Part shown: piece by piece, positions 28,303-38,356 of the stretch
Numbering within the stretch: the first letter of the stretch is position 1
Layout of the letters: every line of letters starts with the position of its first letter
Program-made: the position numbers and the translations under genes
Source: Runella slithyformis DSM 19594
GTDB taxonomy: Bacteria > Bacteroidota > Bacteroidia > Cytophagales > Spirosomataceae
DNA length: 64,000 nt
Reading direction: 5' to 3'
Assembly (NCBI RefSeq): GCF_000218895.1
Contig: NC_015703.1
Location: 5,221,001 to 5,285,000 of the forward strand
Notes under the pieces: generated by a model
Told to the model about the DNA's origin: nothing
The model's input: only the letters and a program-made list of their open reading frames with translations
Databases searched by the model: none

Positions 28303-28794
28303 TTATACTAATTTATGTTCTTTGACCAAGTATTCCAAAAAACGTTCTCCACAGCGCGACACGATCTGATACACATTTTCAAAGGCGGCCATATCCTCAT
28401 AGTAAGGATCAGGCACGTCGGTTCCATCCGCTTCATCGTCAAAATCACGAAAACGGAAGATTCGACCTTCTTCGGGATAAAAGCCGGTAGAACGATAGCT
28501 TTGGGTTTGAATATGCTCCAAATTGGATTCATCCATGGCCACGATGTAGTCAAAATTGGCAAAGTCGTCGCTGGATAGTTTACGGGCACAATGTGTAAGC
28601 TGAATGCCGTAATCGGCCGCAACGCGTCGGGCGCGTCGGTCGGGGAGTGCACCGATATGGTAGCCGTGCGTACCGGCCGAATCGCAGGAAATTGTATCGG
28701 TAAGTCCCTGTTGCGCAACTAATTCTCTGAAAACTCCTTCGGCAAGCGGAGAACGGCAGATATTGCCGAGGCAAACAAATAAAACGTTAATCAT
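28303..28794 (-). CDS. Low-molecular-weight protein-tyrosine phosphatase
   Basis: A 163-residue LMW-PTP, a cytoplasmic phosphatase using a cysteinyl-phosphate. The P-loop VCLGNICRSPLAEG gives Cys8 and Arg14, the family's C-x5-R-S, and the general acid is Asp129 in VPDPYYED. The length is standard. Members dephosphorylate tyrosine kinases of capsule/exopolysaccharide systems or small molecules; no such kinase is adjacent, so the target is unknown. It lies just upstream of gpmI with a 16-bp gap. Confidence 0.9.
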   Translation of the reverse strand: MINVLFVCLGNICRSPLAEGVFRELVAQQGLTDTISCDSAGTHGYHIGALPDRRARRVAADYGIQLTHCARKLSSDDFANFDYIVAMDESNLEHIQTQSYRSTGFYPEEGRIFRFRDFDDEADGTDVPDPYYEDMAAFENVYQIVSRCGERFLEYLVKEHKLV

Positions 28795-28940
28795 AAAATG
28801 CAGGAGTGAGTATTCCGCAGCGTGTCAGGGCCTGCAAAGGGAGAGACGGTTCGCTGCGGCAACGCCCGAGCGGGACTGTGGGCAGTGGATTTAATTCTCA
28901 CTTCTGCCGTGTCGCTTTCGGCCACATGGGCGGTACCGTT

Positions 28941-29255
28941 CTATTTTTCAAAAGGCTCTCCTTTTTCATCTACCAACACAAATACTTCTTCGCTGTCTTT
29001 TTTCATGAAGTACTTCTCACGGGCGTATTTTTCCATGAGTTTATCACTGCCGAGGGTAGTGGCCTGTTCTTTCTTCAATAATTCAATTTGCTCTACGTAG
29101 TATTCTTTTTGATCTTCCAATCGCTGCAATTTCCACCAGTTTTTGATTTGGTCAGGAATACTGTTCAACTCAAAAAAAAGCAACCAGGCCAATAATCCGA
29201 CAGAACCGGCAACGTAGAAGTTTTTGAGGAATCGGAAGCGTGATAGGAAATTCAT
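28941..29255 (-). CDS. Septum formation initiator family protein (FtsB/DivIC-like)
   Basis: A 104-residue bitopic membrane protein: a cytoplasmic basic N-terminus (MNFLSRFRFLKNF), one hydrophobic helix (residues 13-27), then a coiled coil with heptad-like QRLEDQKEYYVEQIELLKKEQA and the conserved LEKYAREKYFMKKDSEEVFV-type end (LMEKYAREKYFMKKDSEEVF). This is the FtsB/DivIC architecture; these proteins form a complex with FtsQ/FtsL and activate septal cell-wall synthesis. Here it lies directly downstream of eno, a common order in bacteria, including E. coli's eno-ftsB region. Confidence 0.88.
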   Translation of the reverse strand: MNFLSRFRFLKNFYVAGSVGLLAWLLFFELNSIPDQIKNWWKLQRLEDQKEYYVEQIELLKKEQATTLGSDKLMEKYAREKYFMKKDSEEVFVLVDEKGEPFEK

Positions 29256-29326
29256 TTGTGCGTGAGCTGTTTAGTGATTTAGTGAATGATGATGAAATCA
29301 ACACTCACTAAATCACAATTCACCGA

Positions 29327-30941
<1,615 letters not shown>

Positions 30942-32096
30942 TTAACCGAGTCGTTGAACGGCTTGCCAAATTCGCTCGGCCGGCATGCACAGCGATAAAC
31001 GGATATAACGTTGGCCTTTCGGGCCGAAAATAAACCCGGGGGCAATAAAAATGTATTTTTGATACAGCAACTCATCGACCAATTGTTCGGCGGAAAGTAC
31101 GTTTTCGGGTAGTTTGGCCCATAAAAACATTCCTTCCTGACTTTCGTCGTAGGTGCAGTGCAGTGCCTTTAAAAAGGCTTTGGCCGCATCCAGCCGACTG
31201 CGGTAAATATCATTCTGAGCCTGATGCCATTGATCGGTATTTTGAAGGGCAGCCACGGCAGCTTGCTGAATTCCCAGAAACATCCCCGAGTCTACGTTGC
31301 TTTTTATGGTCAGAACTGCGTCAATATAGGCCTTCGCGCCCGACATCCAACCTACCCGCCAGCCTGCCATGTTGTGGGATTTAGACATGGAATTGAGCTC
31401 AATGGCCACTTCTTTGGCTCCTTCAACGGAAAGAAGGCTGATGGGAGGCTTTTGATTGAGAATCAGGCTGTATGGGTTGTCATGACAGAGTAATATTTTG
31501 TGTTTTTTGGCAAATTGAACCGCATTTTCAAAAAGCTCACGTGTAGCAGGGGCTCCCGTTGGCATGTGTGGATAATTCAGCCACAAGAGTTTTGTTTTGG
31601 AATTGACCAGCGATTGCATGGCCTCCCAGTCCGGTTGCCAACCCTGATCTTCGAGCAGGGGATATTCCACTACATTGGCTCCCACCATCTGACTTACTGC
31701 CCGGTACGCAGGATAGCCGAGTTCAGGCACCAGTACCTCATCGTCGGCGTCCAAAAATGTCAGGCTGATGTGTGTAATGCCTTCTTTGGAACCGATCAAC
31801 GGCAAAATTTCGGTTTCAGGGTCAAGCGAAACGCCATAGACCCTCTTATACCATTGAACGATGCTCTGTCGAAAGCCAGGAATTCCTTTATAGGCCTGAT
31901 ATCCGTGACTGTTGGCTTGGGAAGCGGAATGTGATAGCGCTGCAATGGTAGCTTCTGAAGGGGATTGATCAGGATTACCGATGCCCATATTAATGACATC
32001 GTGGCCGGCGGCCATGAGTTTACGTACTTCGGCAAGTTTAACGGAGAAATAGTATTCCTGCGCTTGGGTGGCGCGTTGGGCGAGTGAAATAATCAT
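30942..32096 (-). CDS. PLP-dependent class I/II aminotransferase
   Basis: A 384-residue fold-type I aminotransferase. The lysine forming the PLP Schiff base is Lys239 in NSMSKSHNMAGWRVGW; LNYPHMPTGAPA (Asn174), HDNPYS (Asp206) and a C-terminal RYIRLSL arginine complete the site. The PLP-ring and phosphate contacts follow the AspAT/DapL-like pattern (IGSKEGITHISL). The amino-acid substrate cannot be fixed from motifs; LL-diaminopimelate- or aspartate-type reactions are both plausible. dapD lies 30 kb away, so no operon link is available. Confidence 0.85.
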   Translation of the reverse strand: MIISLAQRATQAQEYYFSVKLAEVRKLMAAGHDVINMGIGNPDQSPSEATIAALSHSASQANSHGYQAYKGIPGFRQSIVQWYKRVYGVSLDPETEILPLIGSKEGITHISLTFLDADDEVLVPELGYPAYRAVSQMVGANVVEYPLLEDQGWQPDWEAMQSLVNSKTKLLWLNYPHMPTGAPATRELFENAVQFAKKHKILLCHDNPYSLILNQKPPISLLSVEGAKEVAIELNSMSKSHNMAGWRVGWMSGAKAYIDAVLTIKSNVDSGMFLGIQQAAVAALQNTDQWHQAQNDIYRSRLDAAKAFLKALHCTYDESQEGMFLWAKLPENVLSAEQLVDELLYQKYIFIAPGFIFGPKGQRYIRLSLCMPAERIWQAVQRLG

Positions 32097-32172
32097 TGGA
32101 GGTGACGTTGAACGTCAGACGTTGCGCATTGGAAAAGTCTATGTTCCAACGTCCAACGTCTACGAGTCCATT

Positions 32173-33330
32173 TTACAATATTATGAACGGCTTGGGACTG
32201 AAACAAAGCACAAAGATAAGCAAAGTCAGCCAACCTAAGATTTGTCGGTTACGATTTAACGGTTGGTTATCTTCGGTGGGAGGGTGATGTACTCCTAAAA
32301 TGCGGCCTAATAAAAATCCGAATACCAAAAATCCCGAATACCCTTCCACTGCCGGAAAAAACAATGAGATACCAAATTGAAGGGCCACAGAAAGCAGTGC
32401 TAACATCCAGCTTGTCAGGGGATTCTCATCAGTGATACGGCTGAAACAAATCTGTAAGAATAACGTATAAAGGCCTAAAGAGCCTATTTTATGCCAAAAA
32501 GCACCGTTATCGGCAATGGCAAACTCATTGGGACGATACGATCCTAAGCCGGCATAGGTGATAAAAATAAAAAAGAGAATCGGTGCAATGATTTTGAATT
32601 TTTTGCTGCCGATAAGCCCGTACAGTACGTGCCCGCCATCCAGTTGTCCAATCGGTATCAGATTCAATGACGTAAAGAATAACGCCAGATAACCCGCCAA
32701 AAGGAGTGGATAGTGCATGATTTCCTGCGGGGGAGGCAGGCGGGCAGGGTCAGCGACGTAATTTTTGAAGAACGAAAACAGCAGATTGTCACCCAACAGA
32801 ATATTTCCCGTCTTGCTTTGATTTGCATAAACAACCCGGGCAAATCCCATTCCGAATTTTCGGTATTCCGGGTGAATTTTGAAAATATAGTCGAGTGTGG
32901 GAAGAGTGGCAAAGCCATACCATAATACACCAAGGGCTACCACAAAGCCGGCCAATGGGCCGGCGATGCCGATATCAAAGTATTTTACCCGGGAACGAAT
33001 GAATTCCTTGATACGAATAAAAGCACCCAGGGTGCCGATGGTTTGGCCAAAACCCAACCATAAAGGAATGTAGTAGGGGAGAGTCACCTTGATGTTGTGA
33101 CGCTTTGCCGCAAAATAATGCCCGAATTCATGGACCGTCAGGATGCCAAGAAAGGGAATGGAAAATTGAAAGCCCTGCCAAAATTCATTCCAGCCGAGCG
33201 GATTCTCTATCTTAAAAAAAGGAAGATCAAACGGGCGCCCAAACATCCATTCTGCCCCTGACAATGAAGTGGTTGCCAAGGTAACAATGAATAGGAAAAG
33301 TTGGAGGATGATGGTGCGTTGATTCTTCAT
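32173..33330 (-). CDS. Site-2 protease family membrane metalloprotease
   Basis: A 385-residue zinc metalloprotease of the M50/site-2 protease family, embedded in the inner membrane. HEFGH (residues 67-71) lies in the first long hydrophobic segment and the second ligand motif NLIPIGQLDGGHVLYGL is in a later one; Asp in LDGG completes the zinc site. About seven hydrophobic helices. Such enzymes release membrane-bound regulators; no anti-sigma factor is adjacent, so the substrate is unknown. Start 33330 is chosen because the signal-anchor begins directly (MKNQRTIILQLFLF); the longer frame adds 8 residues. Confidence 0.85.
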   Translation of the reverse strand: MKNQRTIILQLFLFIVTLATTSLSGAEWMFGRPFDLPFFKIENPLGWNEFWQGFQFSIPFLGILTVHEFGHYFAAKRHNIKVTLPYYIPLWLGFGQTIGTLGAFIRIKEFIRSRVKYFDIGIAGPLAGFVVALGVLWYGFATLPTLDYIFKIHPEYRKFGMGFARVVYANQSKTGNILLGDNLLFSFFKNYVADPARLPPPQEIMHYPLLLAGYLALFFTSLNLIPIGQLDGGHVLYGLIGSKKFKIIAPILFFIFITYAGLGSYRPNEFAIADNGAFWHKIGSLGLYTLFLQICFSRITDENPLTSWMLALLSVALQFGISLFFPAVEGYSGFLVFGFLLGRILGVHHPPTEDNQPLNRNRQILGWLTLLIFVLCFSPKPFIIL

Positions 33331-33366
33331 AAAGTGCTTAATGGTAAAAAACAAAAGGGCAACGCA

Positions 33367-33987
33367 TTAGTAGTCCCGCAAATAATCCACGATCGATAAG
33401 GGTTTTTGAACGTGAATCGTGTGAATGCCGCATTTTGCGGCGGCCCGAATGTTGTCGAGGTTATCGTCTAGAAATAATGTTTCGTCAGCGTCAATTCCGG
33501 CACTTTCCAATACATTTTTGTAAATGTCAGGACTCGGTTTCATGACCCCCATTTCATACGAAAGAAAAAGTTTCTCAAAAAGATGTCCCAAGTGTTCTAT
33601 TTCAAAGGTGCGAAAAAGAATAGCGTTGACTTCATCAATGTGAATGGAGCTGGTATTGCTCAGAAGGAACAAACGGTAACCTTTCTGCGACAGCTCCTGA
33701 ATTTTTTTTATTCGGTCAGGAGGAATGTCCAGCAACAGGGAGTTCCAGGAAGCATCAATGACGTCGTCGGTCCACTCAGGTGTTTTGAATACTTCACGGA
33801 TGAGGCTTCGAAAGGCGAGAGGGGTTAAGTGCCCTGTTTCAAATTTCTTGAAGACTTCATTTTGGTGAATAAGCAGATGAACGTCCTCCGGGGTTTGATT
33901 GCTCAGCTCCGCAAAGGACCGGGCCGCCCTTGGCACATCAATATTGATGATAACGTCTCCTAAATCGAATATGATGTTTTTGATCAT
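33367..33987 (-). CDS. HAD family hydrolase, YihX-like
   Basis: A 206-residue HAD-superfamily phosphatase with an alpha-helical cap. Motif I IIFDLGDVIINID holds the nucleophile Asp8; the second Asp of DxD is replaced by Gly, as in YihX-type alpha-glucose-1-phosphatases. Motif II is LLSNTSSIH, the lysine motif MKPSPDIYKNVL, and motif IV FLDDNLDNIRAA. A nearby helical cap occupies residues 15-85. Substrate is probably a small sugar phosphate, by analogy only. It lies 36 bp from the site-2 protease gene. Confidence 0.85.
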   Translation of the reverse strand: MIKNIIFDLGDVIINIDVPRAARSFAELSNQTPEDVHLLIHQNEVFKKFETGHLTPLAFRSLIREVFKTPEWTDDVIDASWNSLLLDIPPDRIKKIQELSQKGYRLFLLSNTSSIHIDEVNAILFRTFEIEHLGHLFEKLFLSYEMGVMKPSPDIYKNVLESAGIDADETLFLDDNLDNIRAAAKCGIHTIHVQKPLSIVDYLRDY

Positions 33988-34062
33988 AACGCCTGCTTCT
34001 TTTTGAGTCTACTTAAGAAGCCAAGTAGTTGGTTAAAGGTGTTGGGTTGGGTCCAAGAGTCA

Positions 34063-35016
34063 TTATTCAGTGAATACACCCATGGCACAGAATTTATCAA
34101 TTCGTTGATTGATACGTTCTTCGGGTGAAAGTTGCCGGAGCTCCCGGATATGTCCCAAAATCGTTGTTTTGAGGGTTTGGGCCATTGCGCTGTGATTCAA
34201 GTGGGCACCACCAAGGGGTTCTTCAACGATTCCATCGACCAGACGGGCCATTTGCATATCTTTGGCCGTGATTTTCATGGCTTCGGCGGCCTGCTCTTTA
34301 AAATTCCAGCTGCGCCACAAAATGGTGGAGCAGTTTTCGGGAGAGATCACCGAGTACCAGGTATTTTCGAGCATCAACACCCGGTCGCCAATGGCGATTC
34401 CGAGGGCTCCTCCCGAGGCTCCCTCACCGATGACGACACAGACCACGGGAACTTTGAGCATGAACATTTCTTTTAGGTTGCGGGCAATGGCTTCTCCCTG
34501 ACCGCGTTCTTCAGCCTCAAGGCCGGGATAAGCACCCGGTGTATCGATCAGCGTCACGATGGGTTTGTTGAATTTTTCGGCCAATTGCATGAGTCGAAGG
34601 GCTTTGCGGTAGCCTTCAGGATTGGCCATTCCGAAGTTACGTTGTTGACGCTGTTTGGTATTGCGCCCTTTTTGCTGACCAATAACCATCACCGTTTGTC
34701 CATCCATATTGCAGAATCCGCCCACCATGGCCGGGTCATCACGAACCGTACGATCTCCGTGCAATTCAATAAACTCTTCACACATGAGCTCGATATAATC
34801 AAGTGTGTACGGGCGGTCCGGGTGGCGTGAGAGTTGAACGCGCTGCCACCGGGTGAGGTTTTGGGCAGTATCCTGCCTTAGCTGTATAATGCTGGTTTCG
34901 AGTCTGGCCACGGCTTCCGAAACGTCCACCTGGGTGGTTTCGGCTAATTTTTTGAGCTCAATAAGCTTTGATTCAAGGTCAGACACCGGTTTTTCAAAAT
35001 CTAAATAAGTTGGCAT
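34063..35016 (-). CDS. accA: Acetyl-CoA carboxylase carboxyltransferase subunit alpha
   Basis: AccA, with AccD, transfers the carboxyl group from carboxybiotin to acetyl-CoA, making malonyl-CoA for fatty-acid synthesis. The 317-residue protein has the N-terminal helical segment typical of AccA ([19 protein letters not shown]), then the crotonase-like core with [59 protein letters not shown] and [15 protein letters not shown], which build the CoA and oxyanion sites. Length is normal. accD and the biotin subunits are not in the window. Confidence 0.96.
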   Translation of the reverse strand: MPTYLDFEKPVSDLESKLIELKKLAETTQVDVSEAVARLETSIIQLRQDTAQNLTRWQRVQLSRHPDRPYTLDYIELMCEEFIELHGDRTVRDDPAMVGGFCNMDGQTVMVIGQQKGRNTKQRQQRNFGMANPEGYRKALRLMQLAEKFNKPIVTLIDTPGAYPGLEAEERGQGEAIARNLKEMFMLKVPVVCVVIGEGASGGALGIAIGDRVLMLENTWYSVISPENCSTILWRSWNFKEQAAEAMKITAKDMQMARLVDGIVEEPLGGAHLNHSAMAQTLKTTILGHIRELRQLSPEERINQRIDKFCAMGVFTE

Positions 35017-35024
35017 AGAGTTGC

Positions 35025-36467
35025 TTACAATTCAAAAGTTTGTCCCTTTTGGGGAATCTCGATGTTTTTGTAACCGACGGATTCCAGCGTTTCCTTAAAC
35101 GCCAGCATACTTGGCGTTTCTCCATGTACAAGGAATACTGTTTTCAATTGGTCGGGCGATTGTTTTTGGACAAATTCGACCAAGTCATCGCGGTCTCCGT
35201 GGCCGCTAAATACGTCAATTTTTTCGATATTGGCCAATACTTGTTCGTCTTTCCCTCTTATGCGCAGCGTTGTTTGTCCATTCATAAGACGCCAGCCAAG
35301 GGTTCCTTCGGCACAATATCCAATTAATAAAATCGTACAGTACGGATTGCTAATGTTCTGAGCCACATGGTATTCGACGCGCCCTCCCTGTATCATTCCT
35401 GACGAAGAAATGATGATGCACGGCTCTGTATGATTGGAGATGGCACGGCTCGCTTCGGTTTTTTCGAGGTAGATTAAATTTTCGAAATCAAACAATGATT
35501 CGTTCTCTTCCTGAAACTCACGTGCCTCCCGATTAAGCATACGGATGTTGCGTTGGTACACGCGCGAGCTTTCATAAGCCAGCGGACTGTCGGCAAAAAC
35601 TTTGATCGGCGGCAGGTTATGATCATTATACAGTTTATTGAGCGTATAAAGTAAAGCCTGTGTTCGGCCTATGCTGAAAGAGGGAATAATAAGTCGTCCG
35701 GGAATATCTACGCAGGTACGCTGAATCACATCGGCCAAAGCGGCTTCCGGGTTGGCATTTTTTTCGTGCAAACGATTTCCGTACGTGGATTCACACACCA
35801 GATAATCTACCGGTGGAAGAACACCCGGGTCAATTAATAAAGGATAGCCTTTCCGCCCGATGTCTCCGGAAAATCCAATGGTCTTTTTCTGCCCGTTTTC
35901 CCAAACTTCTACCAAAATATGGGCCGCCCCCAGTAAATGCCCGGCGGGAATAAAAGTAACATAGCATTGGTCCGCTACTTTGAACCGACGGTTGAAAGAC
36001 AACGGAACAAAATTTTCAAGAGCATCGCGGACCTGTTTCTCAAGGTACAGGTCTTTGGGAAATTCCTTCTTTTTGCGTCCTTTTCGGAATTTCTTTTGAC
36101 TGTCAGCGCTGTTTATCTCGTTGATGCGTTTTTGGTTGAGCATGGCTGCATCTTTCAGTAGGATGCCCGTCAATCCAAAGGTAGGTTCTGTACATAATAT
36201 CTGCCCTTCGTAGCCGTCTCGGTACAGGTTCGGAATATTGCCCGAATGATCTATGTGAGCGTGTGTGAGTAATACTAAATTGATAATGGAAGCATCAAAT
36301 GGAAAAAGAGCATTGGGGAATGGGGTGGTTTCTTTAGTGTTACGTTTACGGTCACCGCTTTCAAAATCGGACCCACAATCAATCAGTATCCGGTAATCAT
36401 CATCTAATTCGAGGAGGTACATGCTGCCTGTAACTTGTTGAGCAGCCCCCCAAAACGTTAATTTCAT
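35025..36467 (-). CDS. MBL-fold beta-CASP ribonuclease family protein
   Basis: A ~480-residue metallo-beta-lactamase-fold enzyme with an inserted beta-CASP domain, as in CPSF73- and RNase J-like RNA nucleases. The metal motif HxHxDH is [11 protein letters not shown] (near residue 71), with GFSGDIGR and VCESTYGNR; the beta-CASP motifs [30 protein letters not shown] and the final [14 protein letters not shown] His motif are present. Specific RNA substrate and whether it is exo- or endonucleolytic are unknown. I chose ATG 36467 so that the MBL fold starts at once; the longer start adds 17 unconserved residues. It is 8 bp from accA. Confidence 0.9.
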   Translation of the reverse strand: MKLTFWGAAQQVTGSMYLLELDDDYRILIDCGSDFESGDRKRNTKETTPFPNALFPFDASIINLVLLTHAHIDHSGNIPNLYRDGYEGQILCTEPTFGLTGILLKDAAMLNQKRINEINSADSQKKFRKGRKKKEFPKDLYLEKQVRDALENFVPLSFNRRFKVADQCYVTFIPAGHLLGAAHILVEVWENGQKKTIGFSGDIGRKGYPLLIDPGVLPPVDYLVCESTYGNRLHEKNANPEAALADVIQRTCVDIPGRLIIPSFSIGRTQALLYTLNKLYNDHNLPPIKVFADSPLAYESSRVYQRNIRMLNREAREFQEENESLFDFENLIYLEKTEASRAISNHTEPCIIISSSGMIQGGRVEYHVAQNISNPYCTILLIGYCAEGTLGWRLMNGQTTLRIRGKDEQVLANIEKIDVFSGHGDRDDLVEFVQKQSPDQLKTVFLVHGETPSMLAFKETLESVGYKNIEIPQKGQTFEL

Positions 36468-36651
36468 ATATGTCAGATGCCCCGGTCCCTTGGGGAGTTT
36501 TGTTGCATTCTTCAACAAATCGGGACAAGCCTATCGTTGCAGGCATTGAAGAATGGTTTACGCAAATGTATCAAAAACTACTTAATTTCGGTATTCTGCC
36601 TAGCGGATGGTAAGCAGATTTTTATAAACCAAACAATGAAGTATGTCGTAT

Positions 36652-37140
36652 TTAGGTCCCCTGAGGCTCATCTAACGGAATTGATCGGGCAATGCGTTCT
36701 TCGAGAGAAATGAAGGTTTCGGTGCGTTGAATGCCGCCTACTTTTTGGATCTTATCGTGAAGAACCTGACGCAGGTGTTGGGTGTCTCGGCAAACTATCT
36801 TTGCAAAAATGCTGTAGATACCCGTCGTATAGTGGATGTTGACCACTTCGGGGATTTTTTCGAGTTGTACCGCTACTTCTTCATAAAGGGAGCTTTTGTC
36901 GAGGTAAATTCCTAAAAATGCGCTGATATCCCAACCTAATTTTGTTAGGTCTACCAGAAGCTGAGCTCCTTTAACGATTCCCAAATGCTCTAATTTTTTC
37001 ATTCGGACGTGTACGGTTCCGCCCGAAACATGAACACGTTTGCCTATTTCTGTATAGGGGAGATGAGCATCGTCCAATAAAATGGAAAGAATTTTAAGGT
37101 CAGTAGCATCAATTTTATCAATTTCTAAATTTTTGTCCAT
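36652..37140 (-). CDS. Lrp/AsnC family transcriptional regulator
   Basis: A 162-residue Lrp/AsnC regulator. The N-terminal winged HTH has ILDDAHLPYTEIGKRVHVSGGTVHVRMKKLEHLGIVKG (shown here as its core TEIGKRVHVSGGTVHVRMKK), and the C-terminal ligand-binding RAM domain spans about residues 75-155 (LGIYLDKSSLYEEVAVQL). Such proteins form octamers and respond to amino acids. The ATG at 37140 gives the conserved start; the 20 residues before it lie inside a palindrome. A perfect 25-bp inverted repeat begins 11 bp upstream of the start codon, a likely autoregulatory operator or hairpin leader. No aa-metabolism gene is adjacent. Confidence 0.9.
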   Translation of the reverse strand: MDKNLEIDKIDATDLKILSILLDDAHLPYTEIGKRVHVSGGTVHVRMKKLEHLGIVKGAQLLVDLTKLGWDISAFLGIYLDKSSLYEEVAVQLEKIPEVVNIHYTTGIYSIFAKIVCRDTQHLRQVLHDKIQKVGGIQRTETFISLEERIARSIPLDEPQGT

Positions 37141-37151
37141 GATGAAGTGGT

Positions 37152-37205
37152 AAATTTTGATTTCTTTCAACAAAAATGCCTTTTTGTTGAAAGAAATCAA
37201 AATTT
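37152..37205. promoter_or_regulatory. Perfect 25-bp inverted repeat in front of the Lrp-type gene
   Basis: Left arm 37152-37176 and right arm 37181-37205 are exact reverse complements with the 4-nt loop TGCC. It lies in the leader of the regulator and may be a binding palindrome, an attenuator-like hairpin, or both. Confidence 0.7.
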
Positions 37206-37225
37206 TTAAAAAAAAATATGGAAAA

Positions 37226-37257
37226 TTTGTAATGAATGAGAAACTTTGTTAATTTTG
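37226..37257 (+). promoter_or_regulatory. Promoter directed into the tRNA-like RNA
   Basis: TTTG (37226-37229), 20 bp, then TAATTTTG (37250-37257), an exact Bacteroidota -33/-7 pair. Transcription should begin near 37263-37265. Confidence 0.65.
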
Positions 37258-37263
37258 CATTGT

Positions 37264-37691
37264 CAATTTACTGAAAGACACAGTTCATCAAGTAAATTCC
37301 AAAAGTAACGCTCTTTTATACTGTAGGATGATGAAACTTGGCAGCCATGCCCTCCTGTCTCGGGGGTGGTGACCACAGGATAAACACGATATAATGCCGG
37401 CACTCTAGTCGACTGGGGTAGACCACCAAACTTTGTATCGCGGCTAACTGCACCGTGGGCGGTTCGAATCCCCCTCCTACAGCAAGCAAACTCAGTCGGT
37501 AGAAACCGACTGAATCGAAATGAAGGATAGCTTGTTGGATAATTTATACTTCCACTTGTTATCCTTTTCAAATATAAGGTAAAGTGTCTTTTTGACACGT
37601 AATGCCTCAAAAGATACTATTTGGTTTTTAGTTTGTTGATGAAGTGTAATTGCGACACGCAGGCTCAACTTGAGGCCTGTGTGTTTTTTTT
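37264..37691 (+). ncRNA. Candidate structured RNA with tRNA-like ends
   Basis: No protein is encoded, but a promoter (37226-37257) and strong terminator (37655-37691) frame a ~430-nt transcript. It opens with a 7-bp hairpin (37266-37272/37291-37297). The core 37321-37482 has an 8-bp acceptor-like helix (CTGTAGGA/TCCTACAG), a class II-type D-arm with GG at 37340-37341, a 5-bp/7-nt anticodon-like arm (37350-37366), and a T-arm with loop TTCGAAT (37463-37469). Between anticodon-like and T-arm lie ~90 nt with an 8-bp helix (37387-37394/37433-37440). There is no CCA end or purine at loop position 37, so it is probably not a decoding tRNA. A hairpin follows at 37492-37513. Confidence 0.55.
37655..37691 (+). 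terminator. Terminator of the structured RNA
   Basis: Stem acacgcaggc/gcctgtgtgt (one G-U pair) with inner pairing TCAA/TTGA and a run of seven T. Confidence 0.88.
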
Positions 37692-37799
37692 ATGGCTAAC
37701 GTAATCACCAAAAATTGGCATGTCGGTAAATGATTGCGTTGATTGGTATTTGGTTAACCTAAACCGCCTTTCGTATGATTCATTCATACGCAGCAGTGC

Positions 37800-38146
37800 T
37801 TGTTTTATACAGCTTCCCTCAAACATCCTTTTTGGCTAAAGTTTTACGGTATTGTGCTGCCATTATTACTATGCTATTTTATGCCGGGATTGTTTAACAC
37901 CTTTAGGATAATTTGGGGCAAGGAATCCAAACTGTATCCCGTTGTATCGCAGTATCTATTGCCGGCGTGTCTGGTGTTAATTTACGTTAGGAATGGAATT
38001 TAAGGCGGTTGCCGTGTAATTTAGTGGGAGTTGCCGATAACCCCGGTCTATTCACCGCGGGAATAATTTGGATGGCAGTGCATGTAGCAGCAATTTGCGG
38101 GTACATGATCGGTCTGATGCTGCATTGCGGGGGCTGTCTGAAGTAA
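37800..38146 (+). pseudogene. Relic of a DUF819 family membrane protein
   Basis: Two pieces of a DUF819 (YjcL-like, multi-pass membrane) gene remain. 37800-38003 encodes a hydrophobic N-terminal piece (LLLCYFMPGLFNTF, LYPVVSQYLLPACLVL). After a gap equal to about 50 missing residues, another frame at 38021-38146 reads LVGVADNPGLFTAGIIWMAVH and then runs into unrelated sequence with a stop. Both segments match consecutive family motifs, but intervening and downstream parts are lost. A family protein has about 380 residues, so this is a non-functional remnant. Confidence 0.6.
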
Positions 38147-38182
38147 GAAAGAAATGGTATGGTATGTGGGTTAAAAGAATCT

Positions 38183-38356
38183 TTACCAATCAAATAAATA
38201 AAAACGGCGTTGGCAACGGTCACAGCGATAATACTTTAGAGGCAGGAAGAACAACCCTGTTCTGACGATGAACGGCCGTCGCCGTCGATCTATGGCAATA
38301 GATTTACAATAAGGGCATTTCTGCTCTTTGGAGATGGTTATTACAGAGGGGTTCAT
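38183..38356 (-). CDS. Small zinc-ribbon protein (57 residues)
   Basis: A 57-codon gene with ATG at 38356 and stop at 38183. Two CxxC pairs stand in the right spacing for a zinc ribbon: CPYC (residues 14-17) and CDRC (45-48), separated by a basic stretch (DRRRRPF) and a hydrophobic GLFFLPL. Similar ~50-60-residue ribbon proteins are common in Bacteroidota and cyanobacteria; function unknown, possibly nucleic acid or protein binding. The reading is intact and unusual amid decayed neighbours. The DUF819 relic ends 36 bp away. Confidence 0.6.
   Translation of the reverse strand: MNPSVITISKEQKCPYCKSIAIDRRRRPFIVRTGLFFLPLKYYRCDRCQRRFYLFDW

Noticed and set aside
28815-28859. CCGCAGCG/CGCTGCGG inverted repeat between phosphatase and FtsB-like genes
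   Set aside because: Only 8 bp with a 29-nt spacer and no T run; could be part of a leader but not supported further.
32097-32172. Repeated GACGTTG/CAACGTC words between aminotransferase and protease genes
   Set aside because: Short, imperfect and consistent with an intergenic hairpin; not enough to call a repeat family from one window.
37321-37482. tmRNA or a normal tRNA at this place
   Set aside because: The T-arm is followed by no CCA and the transcript continues ~200 nt; no tag peptide frame and no tmRNA-type 5' end was found, and the anticodon-like loop has U at position 37.
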